From assembly GCA_001600175.1 (NCBI GenBank), contig BCJC01000001.1:1382065-1446064 (forward strand): a stretch of DNA of 64,000 nt, in the 5' to 3' direction. Below, one piece after another: positions 44,900-56,800 of the stretch. Origin of the DNA: Erythrobasidium yunnanense. Taxonomy: Eukaryota; Basidiomycota; Cystobasidiomycetes; Erythrobasidiales; Erythrobasidiaceae. The translations under genes were made by a program, and so were the position numbers. How positions within the stretch are numbered: position 1 is the stretch's first letter; each line of letters starts with the position of its first letter. Under the pieces are notes generated by a model that made no database searches, was not told the origin of the DNA, and worked only from the letters and a program-made list of their open reading frames with translations.

Positions 44900-47800
44900 A
44901 TGGCTTCAAGCAAACTATTACACACAAGTAGGTTGTTACAGCCTATCCTGGCACCTGCTCGAAGGCTGAATTCGACGGCTTTACGCGGACAGGCTCTGCA
45001 AATCCTGCAGGTCACCCCTCGAGCTCGTCGGCCATGCTCGAGAAGAGCGAATGGCTACAACTCGACAACAGCAACAATGAAATGCCACACAACGACGACG
45101 GCAATAACAACAAGGTGCGAAAGGAAAAGCAGCACCACGACCGACATCATCAAGACAAGCAGAAACACCAGCAACAGCAGAAGAAGAAGCAGAAGAAGCG
45201 CAACTTTGACGAGACGCTAGATGGCAATGATTCAGCTTATGTTGCACACTCTTCTGCAAATACTACGAAGAAAAAATCAAAGTCTGCTGGCTCATCTGCT
45301 CGCCCAATCACGCTCGACAAAGACGATGAAGAGGCAGACGGCGAAACGGATAAAAAGCCTACCAAGACGGGAAAGAAGAGAGGACCCTACAAGAAGCACA
45401 AAAAGATTGCTGCTGCTGCTGCTGCTGCCGCCGCCGCTGCTGCTGCTGCCTCAGCTTCTTCGATCAATGCTCCAGGCGCAAACGCAAACTCGAGCTCTGC
45501 GGCACCTGCAAGTCGCTTGATCCTCCGTCTACCTTCTTCCCGACCCTCTTCACAACCTCCTACTTCACCCAACAAGAAATACAAGAAACAACAGAAAGCG
45601 CTCAATGGCAATCGACATGGGACAGGCTCTCCCTTTCCACGCACTGTACCCACTTCACCACTCTCTTCCGTCGACTCCGATGCTGCACAAGCTATGCGCA
45701 ACGGCGACGGGAATATCTCCGACGTCGATATTTCCATTCCCCTTACCGGTTCGCCTTTCTACGCTCCCTTCGCTGGTGATTCATCTTCGGACGAACATGC
45801 AGACAACATGTCTGACCTGCTAGATGATGATTCGGACAGTGATGATGAAGGAGATGAGAACAGAATGAAGCGCAGCGAGGAGAAATTTCTCATTGCGGAC
45901 CAGATTCGCAAACTCAACAACCGCGCGAGGAAGAGTAGAACAAATAGCAGATCTCCTCGACAGTCTGAAGAACTGGCATCCGCATTCGATGGATTCCCGC
46001 AAGACGCAGCCAACTCCTCACTCTTGCCTACGAACGGCAATATAAACGCAGAATCACTCTTTCGCGATGTTAATGGAAGCTTACAAGAGCACGACGAACA
46101 TGCGACTATGCAGATTGAGTCCGGTCGAGATGATCCTGTTACTTGGTCAGGCGCAGAGGATTCCGGCCTAGACGACCTCGACAACCTCCTCGGCCTCACT
46201 GCAAATGATTCCGCCGTAGTAGGCGGAGAGTTCTCTCTCGATGAAGAGAACAAGACTATCAGATTTGAAGATTTCTTAGCTGAGGATGATGGAGATTCTT
46301 CTGCCTCAACTTCTGAAGAAGATAGTGAAGAAAGCAGCGAGGAGGAAGAAGAGGCCAATGAGGCGGATAGAGAGAGCGTCATTGACCTCACTACGGATGC
46401 AGACGATGAGCATATCGCAACAACCAGAGATGTCGTTCAGAACGGAGGCTTTATCTTCTTCAAGCGTAAGTCTCAAAGTAACATAGAGATGATCTAGCTT
46501 GGCTGACAGACGGTCGCACACAGCCGGCGTTGATGACCTATCAGATGAGGGCATGACCAGCGAAGACTGTCCTAGCGAAGGCGAAGATGACGGCGGAGAT
46601 ACTACCGACACTTTAGACGACAGCGATCATCTCGGTCTCATCCGCTTTGGCATCGAAGCAGCCGACGAAGACGATGAAGACGCCGAAGAATTGCTCACCA
46701 CCGCTCTTCGCGAAAGGCATCTTTCAGATGCTCGCAACATGGGTATCAGCATCTCCATCAACGCATTAGCAGAACAACCTGAAGCTGTCATCGAGAAAAC
46801 CGCTAGAACACTCGGCGTGACGAAGGAGACCGCTGCAAAGATTTTGACAAGCGTAGGAATGAGCCTGCTCATGAATGGAGGAGCTGCAAGCGCCGGAGAT
46901 GAGAACGCGATGGACATCATGGAGGCAGAACAGAATTTACGAATTGAACAAGAGAGCGAAAGAAATCCTCGAAAAGGCAAAGGGAAGCAGCTACACAGAC
47001 TAGAAGCCTCTGCCGCATCAAGTAGTCATCATCAACCGGAAACCGGGCCATCTTTTCTGGCATCTGATGCCAGATTCGCAACAGAACCAGAAGCAGAAGC
47101 TGTTCCTGCTGCCCCTTCAGCTTCGGCTCCCGCGACCACCAACATCGTGAATGAGCCTATCATGGGCGACTTTACACCGTCTGGCGGAGCAGATCTATGC
47201 GTGGTCGTTTCAAACGAAGTTCCTGCTCCATCACCTTTCTCAGCTAGAAAACGTCGACGCCCGCGCAGACTGGTAAGTCACGTTTCACATTACTTCCTTT
47301 AATTTTGTCTGATGTAACTCTGTGCAGACCGATGGCTCACCATCTGTCAGCTCGCACTATCGCGGGCAGTCCGTCTCATCCGTCTCCAACCAATCTATCG
47401 CTTCCGCGCCACCCTATCACTCCCACAGCAATTCACACTCTTCCGAAGAACCTTCCTACAATATCATCATCGACATTGACGAGTTTGTCGATATGAGCGA
47501 TGTATCTGAAGAAGATGAAGATATGGATGATACAGCATCCATCAGTACCGCTCTCACGACGCAGCAGAACGGTGTTGGCGACTTCTCCAGATGGAATCGC
47601 ATTCCTATTGGCGCTTTCCGGAGTCAAAACCCAGATGAGACCTATTCCTCCATCGCAAGCGCAATCTTTAGCGGGACAAGAGACCCCACGATTGCGAACA
47701 CCTTGAGCTTTCATGGTGGAGTAGCAGTTGCTAGCAAGGGCAAGCGAAGCAGACATATCCCCGTATCGCCCGTCTTGTTCCCCGCGAACCATATTGTCAA

Positions 47801-48083
47801 GGCTCTGTCGGATGCAAAGTCGAGGAAGCAGGTCCGGAAAGAACGTAAAAGCAAGAAGGTCAAGAAGGAGCCCAGAGCACAAAGTCTGTCAGCTGCAGAT
47901 GGTCCTTCAGGCTCAACGAGTCTGACTTCGAGTCGTAGCAAGAAATCTGGTCTTTCGCACATGACAACGCTTGACACTCTCAATCATGCATCTCTACCGT
48001 CGGATGGCCTATCACACTATGTATCTCCGCTCTTCAAAGGCGTAGGAACAGGCCTATCTATTCCTCCTCTCACGCTTAGCTAG
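44900..48083 (+). CDS. Large acidic, low-complexity nuclear-looking protein
   Basis: About 1,000 residues. A short first exon MASSKLLHT (44900) can splice (GTAGGT...CTGCAG) in phase to the exon containing ATG 45034; otherwise translation starts at 45034. Features in order: a Lys/Gln/His-rich segment, an AT-hook-like basic GKKRGPYKKHKK, a run of 14 Ala encoded by mixed GCT/GCC (about 45409-45450), acidic Ser clusters, and VIDLTTDADDE (SUMO-interaction-like). Exon 2 has a helical SDARNMGISISINAL block and the basic ARKRRRPRRL. Exon 3 has IIIDIDEFVDMSD followed by DFSRWNRIPIGAFRS and a KKVKKEP basic cluster. The RW-RIPIG motif recalls fungal Ifh1/CRF1-type coregulators, but I am not sure. A chromatin or transcription role is inferred. 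Confidence 0.75.
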
Positions 48084-48631
48084 CCTGGAAGCTAGCCTAT
48101 CACCATTCTCTATTGGCAACGGAAAGACTCATACTGTTCTTGTACCTGAGTGACTGTTTTTGTCAACCCCAACCCGCACAAAACAAAAAGGAATCAAGCA
48201 TGCAAATGTAACTTCAGCCTTTCTCTGCCCGAACTCTCTTTCGAGCGAGCCTATTTGGCAGCATCATTTACATTCAAGGTAGTCCATGTATTTCTACAAG
48301 CTATTAAACATATTCAACACTATCATGACCTTCCCCTGCAGTATCTCTTTGGCTTGTACGTAGTTAGACGATTTCTGCTTCTTTCGGCTTCTTCCACAAG
48401 TAGCGTGCTGGGTTACGCTTTGCAATGCAACTATCCTCCATCGCACCATGGTCTTATACGCTTGCCGTTCATGGACAAGTTGCCTAGACCTACATTAGCT
48501 ACGCCTTCACGGGAGATAGCGCAATCGATGCCGAATACAATTAATTGGAGAGCTTCGAGCTTCATTTTAACAACAAGACTAATTACTATAGACAAGAATC
48601 CGTACTGAACATATTATACCCTACCCCAAGC
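48084..48631. other. Convergent spacer
   Basis: 3' flanks of two convergent genes, relatively AT-rich. No gene is supported. Confidence 0.4.
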
Positions 48632-51153
48632 CTATAGACTAGCCTTCTGGCTGTTTCTGACGAGGAAAGCGTCGAAGTAGTCGGCAAGTGCCAGCCAGCC
48701 CTCCTCTTTCAAAGGAACGACTGCACCGACGTATCCGTCTGGCCGCACCACAATGATTGCACCCTCGCTTTCGTCGATGCCGTACTTCTTGTGCAAAGGA
48801 GCATTTGTACCAGCATCCAGCACACGGCGGTCGAAGATGGAGTCGGAGTAGACTTGAGAGCGGTATAGACCGAAGGGAGAAGGAAGTTGATGAATGTCCC
48901 ATTCGTAGTAGTGGGTTGCGACGATGGTGAGGAAGGTGAAGAAAGGGTTAAGCTTGTGCTGAGAGAGCGTAATCTCGTGTGTGCTGTCGCCATTCGCCAG
49001 TGCGTCTACGATGCTCGAGGAGACACCCTTCGCGGGGCGGTGACGGTTGTAGAACGAGTCGGCGCTGTCGATATACTGGCCGAAAGCTTCGAGGTTCTTC
49101 TTTGTCTTGTCGAGCTGGCCGGCCATGACATGTAGTCGGAAAGCACCGTTCATCTTGACTTCTTGCTGAATACGGATCTGGTTTGCATCTTCGCATCGAA
49201 CGGCTTTACCTGGCAGCAAACGCTGACCGGCCGAAAGCTTGCATCCCTTGGGATTGAAGGCTGATCCGTATTTGCTCTTGGAGACGATCTGGGCATCTGG
49301 AAGAGCGTTCAAGGCATTCTGAAAGTAGAGGGCTCCGCAGCCTGAAGATGATAGGGTAATCAGCTTTCGACTTCAAGATACGTAGAAGGAAGCTGCTAAC
49401 CTGATGTGAAGAAGGCATTCTTCTTGAATACGGCAATGAATCGCTCTGCATCTACGGCGTTGCCTTTCCCTACCGCTTTCGTGGGATCGGTAGTAAGCTG
49501 CTCGCTTGTTGGTGCGCGACCAGAGAAGAGACGAGAGTACTCAGAGTCGAACTTGAGGAGCTCTTGCGCAACACCTCGTCGCTCCTGCTCGTAAGTTGGC
49601 AGAAGGATCTCTCGCTTGCCGAGACCCTTCTCGACAAGGTTGATCTTCCATGCAAGCGAGTACATGTCGAGCATCTACAATGATAAGTCAGCAGGGCTCA
49701 GAAGACATCAAAATACTCGGACGTACAGAAATATTCATACCCTGTCCAGCTTTAGGACTGTGAGTATGGGTGCAATCTCCTCCGAGGAAGACGCGTTCAT
49801 CCAGGGTGTAGTTGGAAGCGATACGCTGTCCGATCTGGTAGACGGAGAACCAGTCGACGTAGCCGAATTCGAGGTGATAAGGGTCGAAGATCTTCTTCGC
49901 GGTCTCGATACAGATGTCTTGGGTCTGCTTGTTGCGGTCTGCACCGGCTTGGAGCTGAACGTAGAAACGGACAAGGCCAGCCTCTCGAGGAATGACCATG
50001 ATTGAACCTGCATCTCTGGAGTGGATCAAGCACTTGTACTTGAGATCAGGGAAATTTGTGCGGACTCGCGCGTCCATCACACCCTGCGAAGGTAAGAGGT
50101 TAGCGTCTTGGCAACGCACATCTGGTAGTGATTAGCACTCACCCAAATAATGTCGGTTCCTTCACCCTGCATGGTGATCTTGCCCTTCCACTCACCATCT
50201 CCGACTTCACCACCAGCAATGCATCTGCGTACCATACTTTTGGCACCGTCGAGTCCGAAGAGGTACTTGCAGCGTACAGTCGATTGTTGATGGTTGGCTG
50301 TGTTTTCGACGACGACCTCTACCGGGTATTCCTTGGCAAGCTCATCGTGAGAAGCATCAAAAGTCTTGCAAGAAACGAAGATGTGTCCGCGGAAAACACC
50401 ACCATGTGGAGCAGGTACAATTTCTTCAGGTTGGAGATATTGGCGTCGCTGTTAGAAATATTGCCAATCAGCCAAAGTAGTCGCGAACTTATGCCGGCGG
50501 GGCTTACGTTCTCAATTTCGTTCAGGAAAGCCTCCTCGATGAGACCTTGGTGTAGAAGAAGGGTGTAGTTGTCGACAACATCGACAAAGTCGGGGCATGA
50601 AGCTGCTCTGCTGGTTCTCGCTAGCTTTTCAGTGGAAGTAGGATCCTGGAGAGTCGCAACAGTTCAGCTTCTTGCTAGCCGAAGATTACGCTCAAAGACC
50701 CACCCAAAACGCGACTTCGTACACTCGAACACCTTGGTTGATCATCGTCTTAGCCAAACCGGAACCAGCGAAGAGAGTGTTTTTTCCGTGTTCAAAAGCC
50801 ATGCTTTCTGAGGTCTTTGGGTTGATACCGCTGATGTTGCGCAAGACCTGAAGGAAACGCATTAATATGAAGCCTGGCGAACGCGACAAGCTATCACTGA
50901 GCTTACCTCAAGCGTTCTCGGCTGAATGCCATCTGCTCTTCCGGCCTTTGTAACAGTCTCACGTTCATCAAGGTGCAGTACCTTGAGTCCAAAGGTGTTG
51001 CAGCAGACGCTGGCCATCATACCGGCGGGGCCGGCTGTCGAAGTACAAAATAGCAGATGAGTTCACGTTCGCATCGCTCCAATCTTGCAAGCAGGCCTTA
51101 CCTCCAATGATGACCACATCAACGGGCTTGGAAGGGATCTTGATAGGCGCCAT
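48632..51153 (-). CDS. Phenol 2-monooxygenase (FAD-dependent aromatic hydroxylase)
   Basis: Hydroxylates phenol-type substrates using NADPH and O2. About 650 residues over many exons. The N-terminal FAD site [18 protein letters not shown] is assembled across the first intron (51153 to about 51020). Then come an [11 protein letters not shown]-like stretch, a middle substrate domain, and the second FAD motif [17 protein letters not shown] (about 49740-49790, usually [16 protein letters not shown]). [13 protein letters not shown] follows. The C-terminal thioredoxin-like dimerisation domain runs from about 49320 to 48632 and contains [12 protein letters not shown]. The protein is cytosolic, with no signal peptide. 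It shares a divergent promoter (51154-51467) with ALG14. The exact aromatic substrate cannot be read from sequence. Confidence 0.88.
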
Positions 51154-51467
51154 TGCTAAAGGCTTTCGATAGTTGGAGAGATTGGGAAAGAAGTCCTAGG
51201 ATGTAGAAGAAACGAGAGAAAAGAGGAAGAGATGCGCGACCAAAGGCAGTTTCTTGTAGTAGAGTCAACCGGGATCAGCGTTCTCAAGAGAAATCAAAGC
51301 TTTTCCAGGTTTCCAGGCTCAGGAGCCTTGATCCGCTTGCCGGCACTTCGTTTTGGCGAAGGGTGGCTGAGAAATACCGAGCAGTCAGACGTCCAGGCCG
51401 CACAGCACGTCGTTGATATCTTGATGGTATGTATATGCATCTGTAGTGCCAGCATTGTTGCGTCGAA
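51154..51467. promoter_or_regulatory. Divergent promoter region, phenol monooxygenase / ALG14
   Basis: A 314-bp intergenic region between divergent starts. No specific motif is assigned. Confidence 0.4.
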
Positions 51468-52341
51468 ATGTTGACGGAGTTCAGCCAGGCCCGGCAAGGA
51501 TGGACCGCCATGATCAACCTCGTAATGCTGTATGCGCTGGCTCTCGCTGTTTTAGCCATTATTCTGCTGTTCTCAAGCTTCCTACATGCTATCTATCGGA
51601 CTCATGTGCCGAACACCACGTCCAAGAGCACTTCGCGTCAGAATCCATGCAATCTCGTCGTCTTTCTCGGTTCAGGAGGGCATACAGGCGAGATGCTACG
51701 CCTCATCGCAACCCTGGACCGTACACGTTACAGCCCTAGACTGTATCTCATCTCGTCAGGTGACAATCTGAGCCTGGCAAAGGTATCTGAATTCGAGAAG
51801 ACCAAGTCCACCGACTCGTGTGTGCGTAGCCAGAAGCTATACGTGCTCTTCCCTGCTTGTATGTTGACTGTCAATGTGTATGCCAGCAATGGTCCGTCAA
51901 GGAAATACCGAGAGCGAGACGAGTTCATCAATCCTTCTACACTGCTCCCTTTTCTACCTTGCGAAGCTTCGCTGTCTGTCTTACCACCATCACACTACCT
52001 TTACTATCTCTCCGATCAAAACCTGCGGATCTGATACTGCTGAATGGCCCAGGATCCTGCGTGCCTATTGCCTTAGCCGCTTTTCTGCCCAGAGTGCGCA
52101 GGGTCTTACACATGTACTGCTAGCCCAGTAAATGATAGCTTGTTCACAGGTACTTGGCATGCGTTCGCCGCAGATCCTCTATGTCGAAAGCATGGCGAGG
52201 GTAAGGAAACTCAGCCTAAGTGGAAAGATTCTACGGCTGTTTGTGGACAGATTCTTCGTGCAATGGGAAGCACTGGCAGACGGCAAAACAGGAAGGCGGT
52301 GGTACTTAGCAAAGAAGGAGTACTCTGGCATTCTGGTGTAG
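51468..52341 (+). CDS. ALG14: UDP-GlcNAc transferase subunit ALG14
   Basis: Membrane anchor that recruits the catalytic ALG13 to the ER for the second step of N-glycan precursor synthesis. An N-terminal TM helix (INLVMLYALALAVLAIILLF, about residues 15-35) is followed by VVFLGSGGHTGEML, the family's glycine-rich motif, and SPRLYLISSGDNLSL. After an intron (TGT|GTGCGT...CAAG|GAA) comes LILLNGPGSCVPIALAA. A second intron (CGCAGG|GTCTTA...CACAG|GTACTT) leads to QILYVESMARVRKLSLSGKI and FFVQWEAL, both diagnostic. About 235 residues, normal length. An internal ATG (51510) is an alternative start. It converges with the NTF2-like gene. Confidence 0.88.
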
Positions 52342-52469
52342 CATACAGTAGAGCATAGAACGAGCATATACAGGCATCATAGCTGCTTATCGCGATCTGC
52401 AGATACTTCATCTTCCGGTGCCCACCTGACGACTAACATCAGCAATGCCAACTTGCATGTAGTACGGCC

Positions 52470-53112
52470 TCACCAGCCAAGGAGGTTCCCTGCTCGCGCG
52501 CCAACTCCGCAGAGGTAGCCAGCTGCCGTCTTGATGAATGATGTAATATAATATCCTCCAGGAGTACCGATAGACATGATAGTTTCTGGATGATAAAAGT
52601 CCTGCGGGAAAAGCTTAGCGGAAACGATCTTCTCGGCGGATCCACACGCACTTCCTGCTGCTTGATCAGGTAGAGGCCGCTTGTCTCGTCTTTTAGCAGG
52701 GTCAGGACGACCACCAGTCTACATTCGGCGATGTAAGCGAACTCGAAAGGCATCAAAGCAGAGCAGTACCTCATCGGGACCGTTCGCCAGGGTATCGCCC
52801 ATAGTGTGAACATTTGGCAGACATCGACATAGAGTCTTGAATTAGCTTCATCGAAAGCTATACTAGATACTTCCAGCGGAGGGATCTTCGGACTAAGTTG
52901 CTTGTACCAATTGTAGATCTGCATCGAATGGTGTGAATAGGGCGTCCAAAACAAACGGGAAGGCAGCATACTCCGTGAATACCATTGCGAGAGCCAGGAC
53001 CTTGCGCTATGCGGCATAAAGGATGGTCGAAGCCGGCATCAGGGTGAAAGTAGCGTTCCAGGGTCTGCTTCTGCTTCAAAGGCGAATTTGTGGAACAAAG
53101 GTCCTGGATAAC
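52470..53112 (-). CDS. SigF-like NTF2-like domain protein (first exon unresolved)
   Basis: Fungal protein with an NTF2-like fold resembling the SigF-like group. The exon starting at 53112 encodes VIQDLCSTNSPLKQKQTLE, then YFHPDAGFDHPLCRI. A phase-0 intron (GTATGC...) leads to IYNWYKQLSPKI and VSSIAFDEANSRLYVDVCQ. Another intron (AG|GTACTG...TAG|A) leads to LVVVLTLLKD. A 50-nt intron (GTGCGT...CCGCAG, with a GCTAAGC branch-like site) joins LIKQQE to DFYHPETIMS. The stop is TGA at 52470-52472. About 190 residues plus a missing short start. No ATG-containing exon could be assigned upstream of the acceptor at 53113. The function of these proteins is not established. Confidence 0.6.
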
Positions 53113-53832
53113 CTGTCTGAACAAAAGCAAGCAGAAGGATGTCGCCAATCAGTCAGCGCCAGAAGGTCCAGCTTAGGCCAGATTTCGACGAGCTCGCAGC
53201 GGCCAGGGAGATTTACGTGATTTCATGGACTGAACCGAATCCGAAACGAGCAGCAGCAGAAGCAGAAGCATGGTTCAGAGCAATGTCCAGTCTTCCTCGT
53301 CTCAAGTTCAGAAAGCTGTACCCGGATCCTCCATGGAACGTCGAAGTCGATTTCTGAGAAGCCCGTTCTGAATAAGAGCTGGTCTGCCGGTAGCGTGACA
53401 AGGCGGATTTGCAAGGGATCTTTGCAGCTATCCTCTCTTATTCTTCATGATGCCCAACCAGCCCTGCTTCCTTCGCGGCTCCTCAGAACGGCAGCACTCG
53501 ATAACGTCCCAAGCCAGTACCTGACGACAAGAAGATGCCGAGAAAACGACGTACACCCGGCTGCGATCACTCCGAATGACCGTGAAGAACTTGGAGGCCG
53601 CGGATGTTTCGATTTCGACTGGCTCCAGAAGACCCTGAAGGATGTTGTGTTTTGCTCGACGAGCCTGTGCTGTTCCTAACAACTACTACTTACGATAGAG
53701 CTAACTATCATCGTGGATGCGCGACCTGCTTCAATGCCTGCACCGACAATCTGAACGGTCAAAGCTACAACCATCTTTCAGGCGCCGGCCTCGAGCTCGG
53801 GAGGAACAACGACTTCTCGAGGCCAACATTCC
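53113..53832. other. Region without a secure gene
   Basis: It must hold the first exon of the NTF2-like gene. A plus-strand ORF at 53139-53357 (72 codons) has a fairly protein-like composition (EIYVISWTEPNPKRAAAEAE) but no recognised family. The rest shows nothing I can support. Confidence 0.35.
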
Positions 53833-56800
53833 ATGCGTTTGCAGGCGTGGTTTCTATACTGCATCTGTGCCATCTGTACTATGCTCGCTCTATCTGCTTC
53901 AGCAACGTGAGTCTGCTATGCAGCTCTTCTTTGGAAACCTGCCACTTTCTGACTTACTACCTGCTTTCGCATAGGTCTTTACCAACGAGAGCTTGCGACT
54001 CCAGTGACTTCTGCTCGGTGTGCAGGTAAGCCAAATCCGCGCTGGTTATGGAGAAAGCTTCAACCTTCGTATGCTGAAATCTATGGCAAACTTGCTTTCA
54101 GATGCCTTTGTCAAGATTTGGACTGCACACCAAGCCGTACTCGAATACGTGAGGCCTCTGGCAGCCCGGCAGTCCGTTCACCCAGCCTGCCCGAACCTTC
54201 TTGGCAGCGCTTCCCGACGCCATTAAACCTGGCTATAGGCCGAAGGAGCATCAACGACAATCATGGGGGGCGCGGAGGTTACGGGTATCCGACACAGACA
54301 CGAGGCAGACCGCAGAATGCGCAGCAGAAATCGGGACGCTCTTCTCATCGGACAGTGACTCACTTCAAGACGGTCACTGCACATCGAACAAAGGGCACTC
54401 TTACTGTACATCGTACAGTGACTAAACAAGCGGTGCCCCATTCTCCAACTCACCGACCAGTGCATGCACCTACGCACCGGCAAGCCACGCGAACGCGTAC
54501 TCGGACAAGCACAGTCTATCGCAAACATTCTACACTACGGGGAAAGACATATCATAAAACTGTTGCACGGCAAGCCAAATTTACGCGGACTCGCACGGTA
54601 ACAAGGCATTTCTCCGTACAAACTCCTCATCACCACACCATTACCCGGCACAAGACAGTCACGAAGCAAGTCACACACCATCATGCGCCTACACAACGCC
54701 CACATCATCCCTACGATCCTACTCATCCTGTCACGCCAGCAGCGAGCAAACCGAGCCAGGCTAGAACCCTTCAAAGACCGGCTGCTACACCCTACGCAAA
54801 GTCAAGTCCGAGCAGCACTAGACTGCCACCGCTCGAGCTCGGCACAGCGGGTGGCTCTTTGAATACTGCCTCTCCTTCCCAGACAGCTTCCCAATTCCTC
54901 GTGGCTCCACCCTCTCCTACTCAAACCCCCATCAGGCTTCTTTTGGTCAGGATACCTACGTGAACGGATCTCGTGCACTCGCTGGTGCTGGTGTGCAAGC
55001 CGCAACGGCCATAGTTGCGGGCAGTGCGCAGTCTACAGTAACAATACGAGAAATCGTTACCTCGACAGTCCACGACAGTGCTCTTTCAAGTATCGCAGTG
55101 GCACTGGGTGGACAAGACCCTTTTGAGGCTCAAGCTGCTAGCAAGAATCCGCAGGCAGGATCGTCAGGCGCTTTCGGTCAAGATGCTCCTGAGGTTCAGC
55201 ATGGTAACAGGAAAGGGCAGTCGGGATCGTCAAACGCTTTTGGCAATGGTGAAAGTCCTTCTGAGTATAACCACAGTGGAAACTATGGTGACATCGAACA
55301 TCCATGCCCTCCGATCTATTACCCTATTCCTTATCCCTACTATCCGCCTCCTGCACCAGCGCCAGCAGCTGGCGTCGCACCAGCATTGACTGTGACGGTA
55401 TCCGCACCTTCGCCTATCATAGTCACACAAGTGGTTGTGCAGCCCTTGGTCATCACTCAAACTGTTCCCTTGGTCATTACACAAACGGTCTTTACGAAGG
55501 ATCCGGCGCCTGAAGCTGAACATGCCAACCCTGCTCTTATCTTGCCGACTATGGCAGCAGCTACAGTAACACAAACCATCTTCACAATGAATCCACAGCC
55601 TATCGCGCCGCAGCCCCAGCAGGCACCTATCATTGGACCAATTATGATTCAGGCACCTCAAGCATTTCCTCCAACGCCAGCTTACCCAGCTTCAAGCGCT
55701 ATTATTACCAGCGTCACCACTGTCTGGAAGGAAACAACGCAAACAGCTTCCATTGTTTCTCATTCAACTCTTACACTTGAAAAAACAGTTACATTCACTG
55801 TATCCGCCATATCTACAATTCTCCCAAGCAGCGATGACCCTGCACTCATCGATCAGCCTGTCTCCACCAGCTCGCCGCTCGATGAAGAGCAACCGGATGC
55901 AAGTGACGCGGGAAATTTAGATATGCCATCTAATGATGGGTTCAACGACGATATGCCTGACGGGCAAGACACGGCGGAACCTGTGGGTGAGTACCTTTTT
56001 CAAGACTACGCTTCTTGCTGACATGTCCATACGATCTAGGGAACGGACGAAACGAATCCAGCAGAAACGCCGCTGGACCAGGAGGGAAGCCAAGTCGAGA
56101 CGGAGGCACAATCAAGTCCAGTCGAGCCGGAAGCACAGGACAATCCAGTGGAGGACAGCTTCCCGACACTCGACAATCCGGATCTAGAGGAAGGGACGCC
56201 ACCATTGGACGAAATATCGGAGCAGGAACACTTGGAAGCGACGGTAGCGGATCAGGACTCTCCTCAGGACGAGATACCAGCGGACTCGGATCAGACAGAG
56301 GTCCCAGCCCAAGAGACGACGGACGAGGAGACAGAGGAAGCCCAGGGGAGCTTAGCGGAGGAGATGCAGGATCCCGAAATCGAGACCAGCCTAATGCCAA
56401 CGGAAGAGGAGCAGATCGAGGACAGCCCGAGCGAGGACGAAGTACAAGCCCCGGAAATGGAGGATCAGGAGGACGAGGAGGAGGAATAAACGCTGATGCC
56501 ATGTCCAATGACCCTGCACAGCATGGCAGCTCGGACATCTCGAATACAATACCTCTCAAAGACCCCAACCTCTCGCCGGCGTCTTCCATTTCACCTTCTT
56601 GGTCTGGCCTGAGTCCTCACGACAGCTCCTTGCAGCCAGGAAAACCCGGTACAATGCTTGGTAGCGAGCCTAAGAGTGGCAGTTCACAGCTATCTGCAGG
56701 CTGTGAAACCGCCCCAACGTCCAAAAGCGATCCTCAAACCGGTCCGCAAAGCGCAGGCTCAGCACAGGGCCATATAAAAGCTGGTACTTCCGGCAAAGAC

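Noticed and set aside
48632-53112. Phenol monooxygenase, ALG14 and NTF2-like genes as an aromatic catabolism cluster
   Set aside because: ALG14 is a housekeeping N-glycosylation gene and no ring-cleavage enzyme or aromatic transporter is nearby.
53139-53357. Plus-strand 72-codon ORF as a gene
   Set aside because: Protein-like composition, but no family match. It overlaps the region that should hold the first exon of the minus-strand NTF2-like gene. Left as a note only.
55942-56589. Minus-strand 215-codon Pro-rich ORF
   Set aside because: It mirrors purine-rich coding sequence of the secreted acidic gene, where stop codons are rare in every frame. No independent support.
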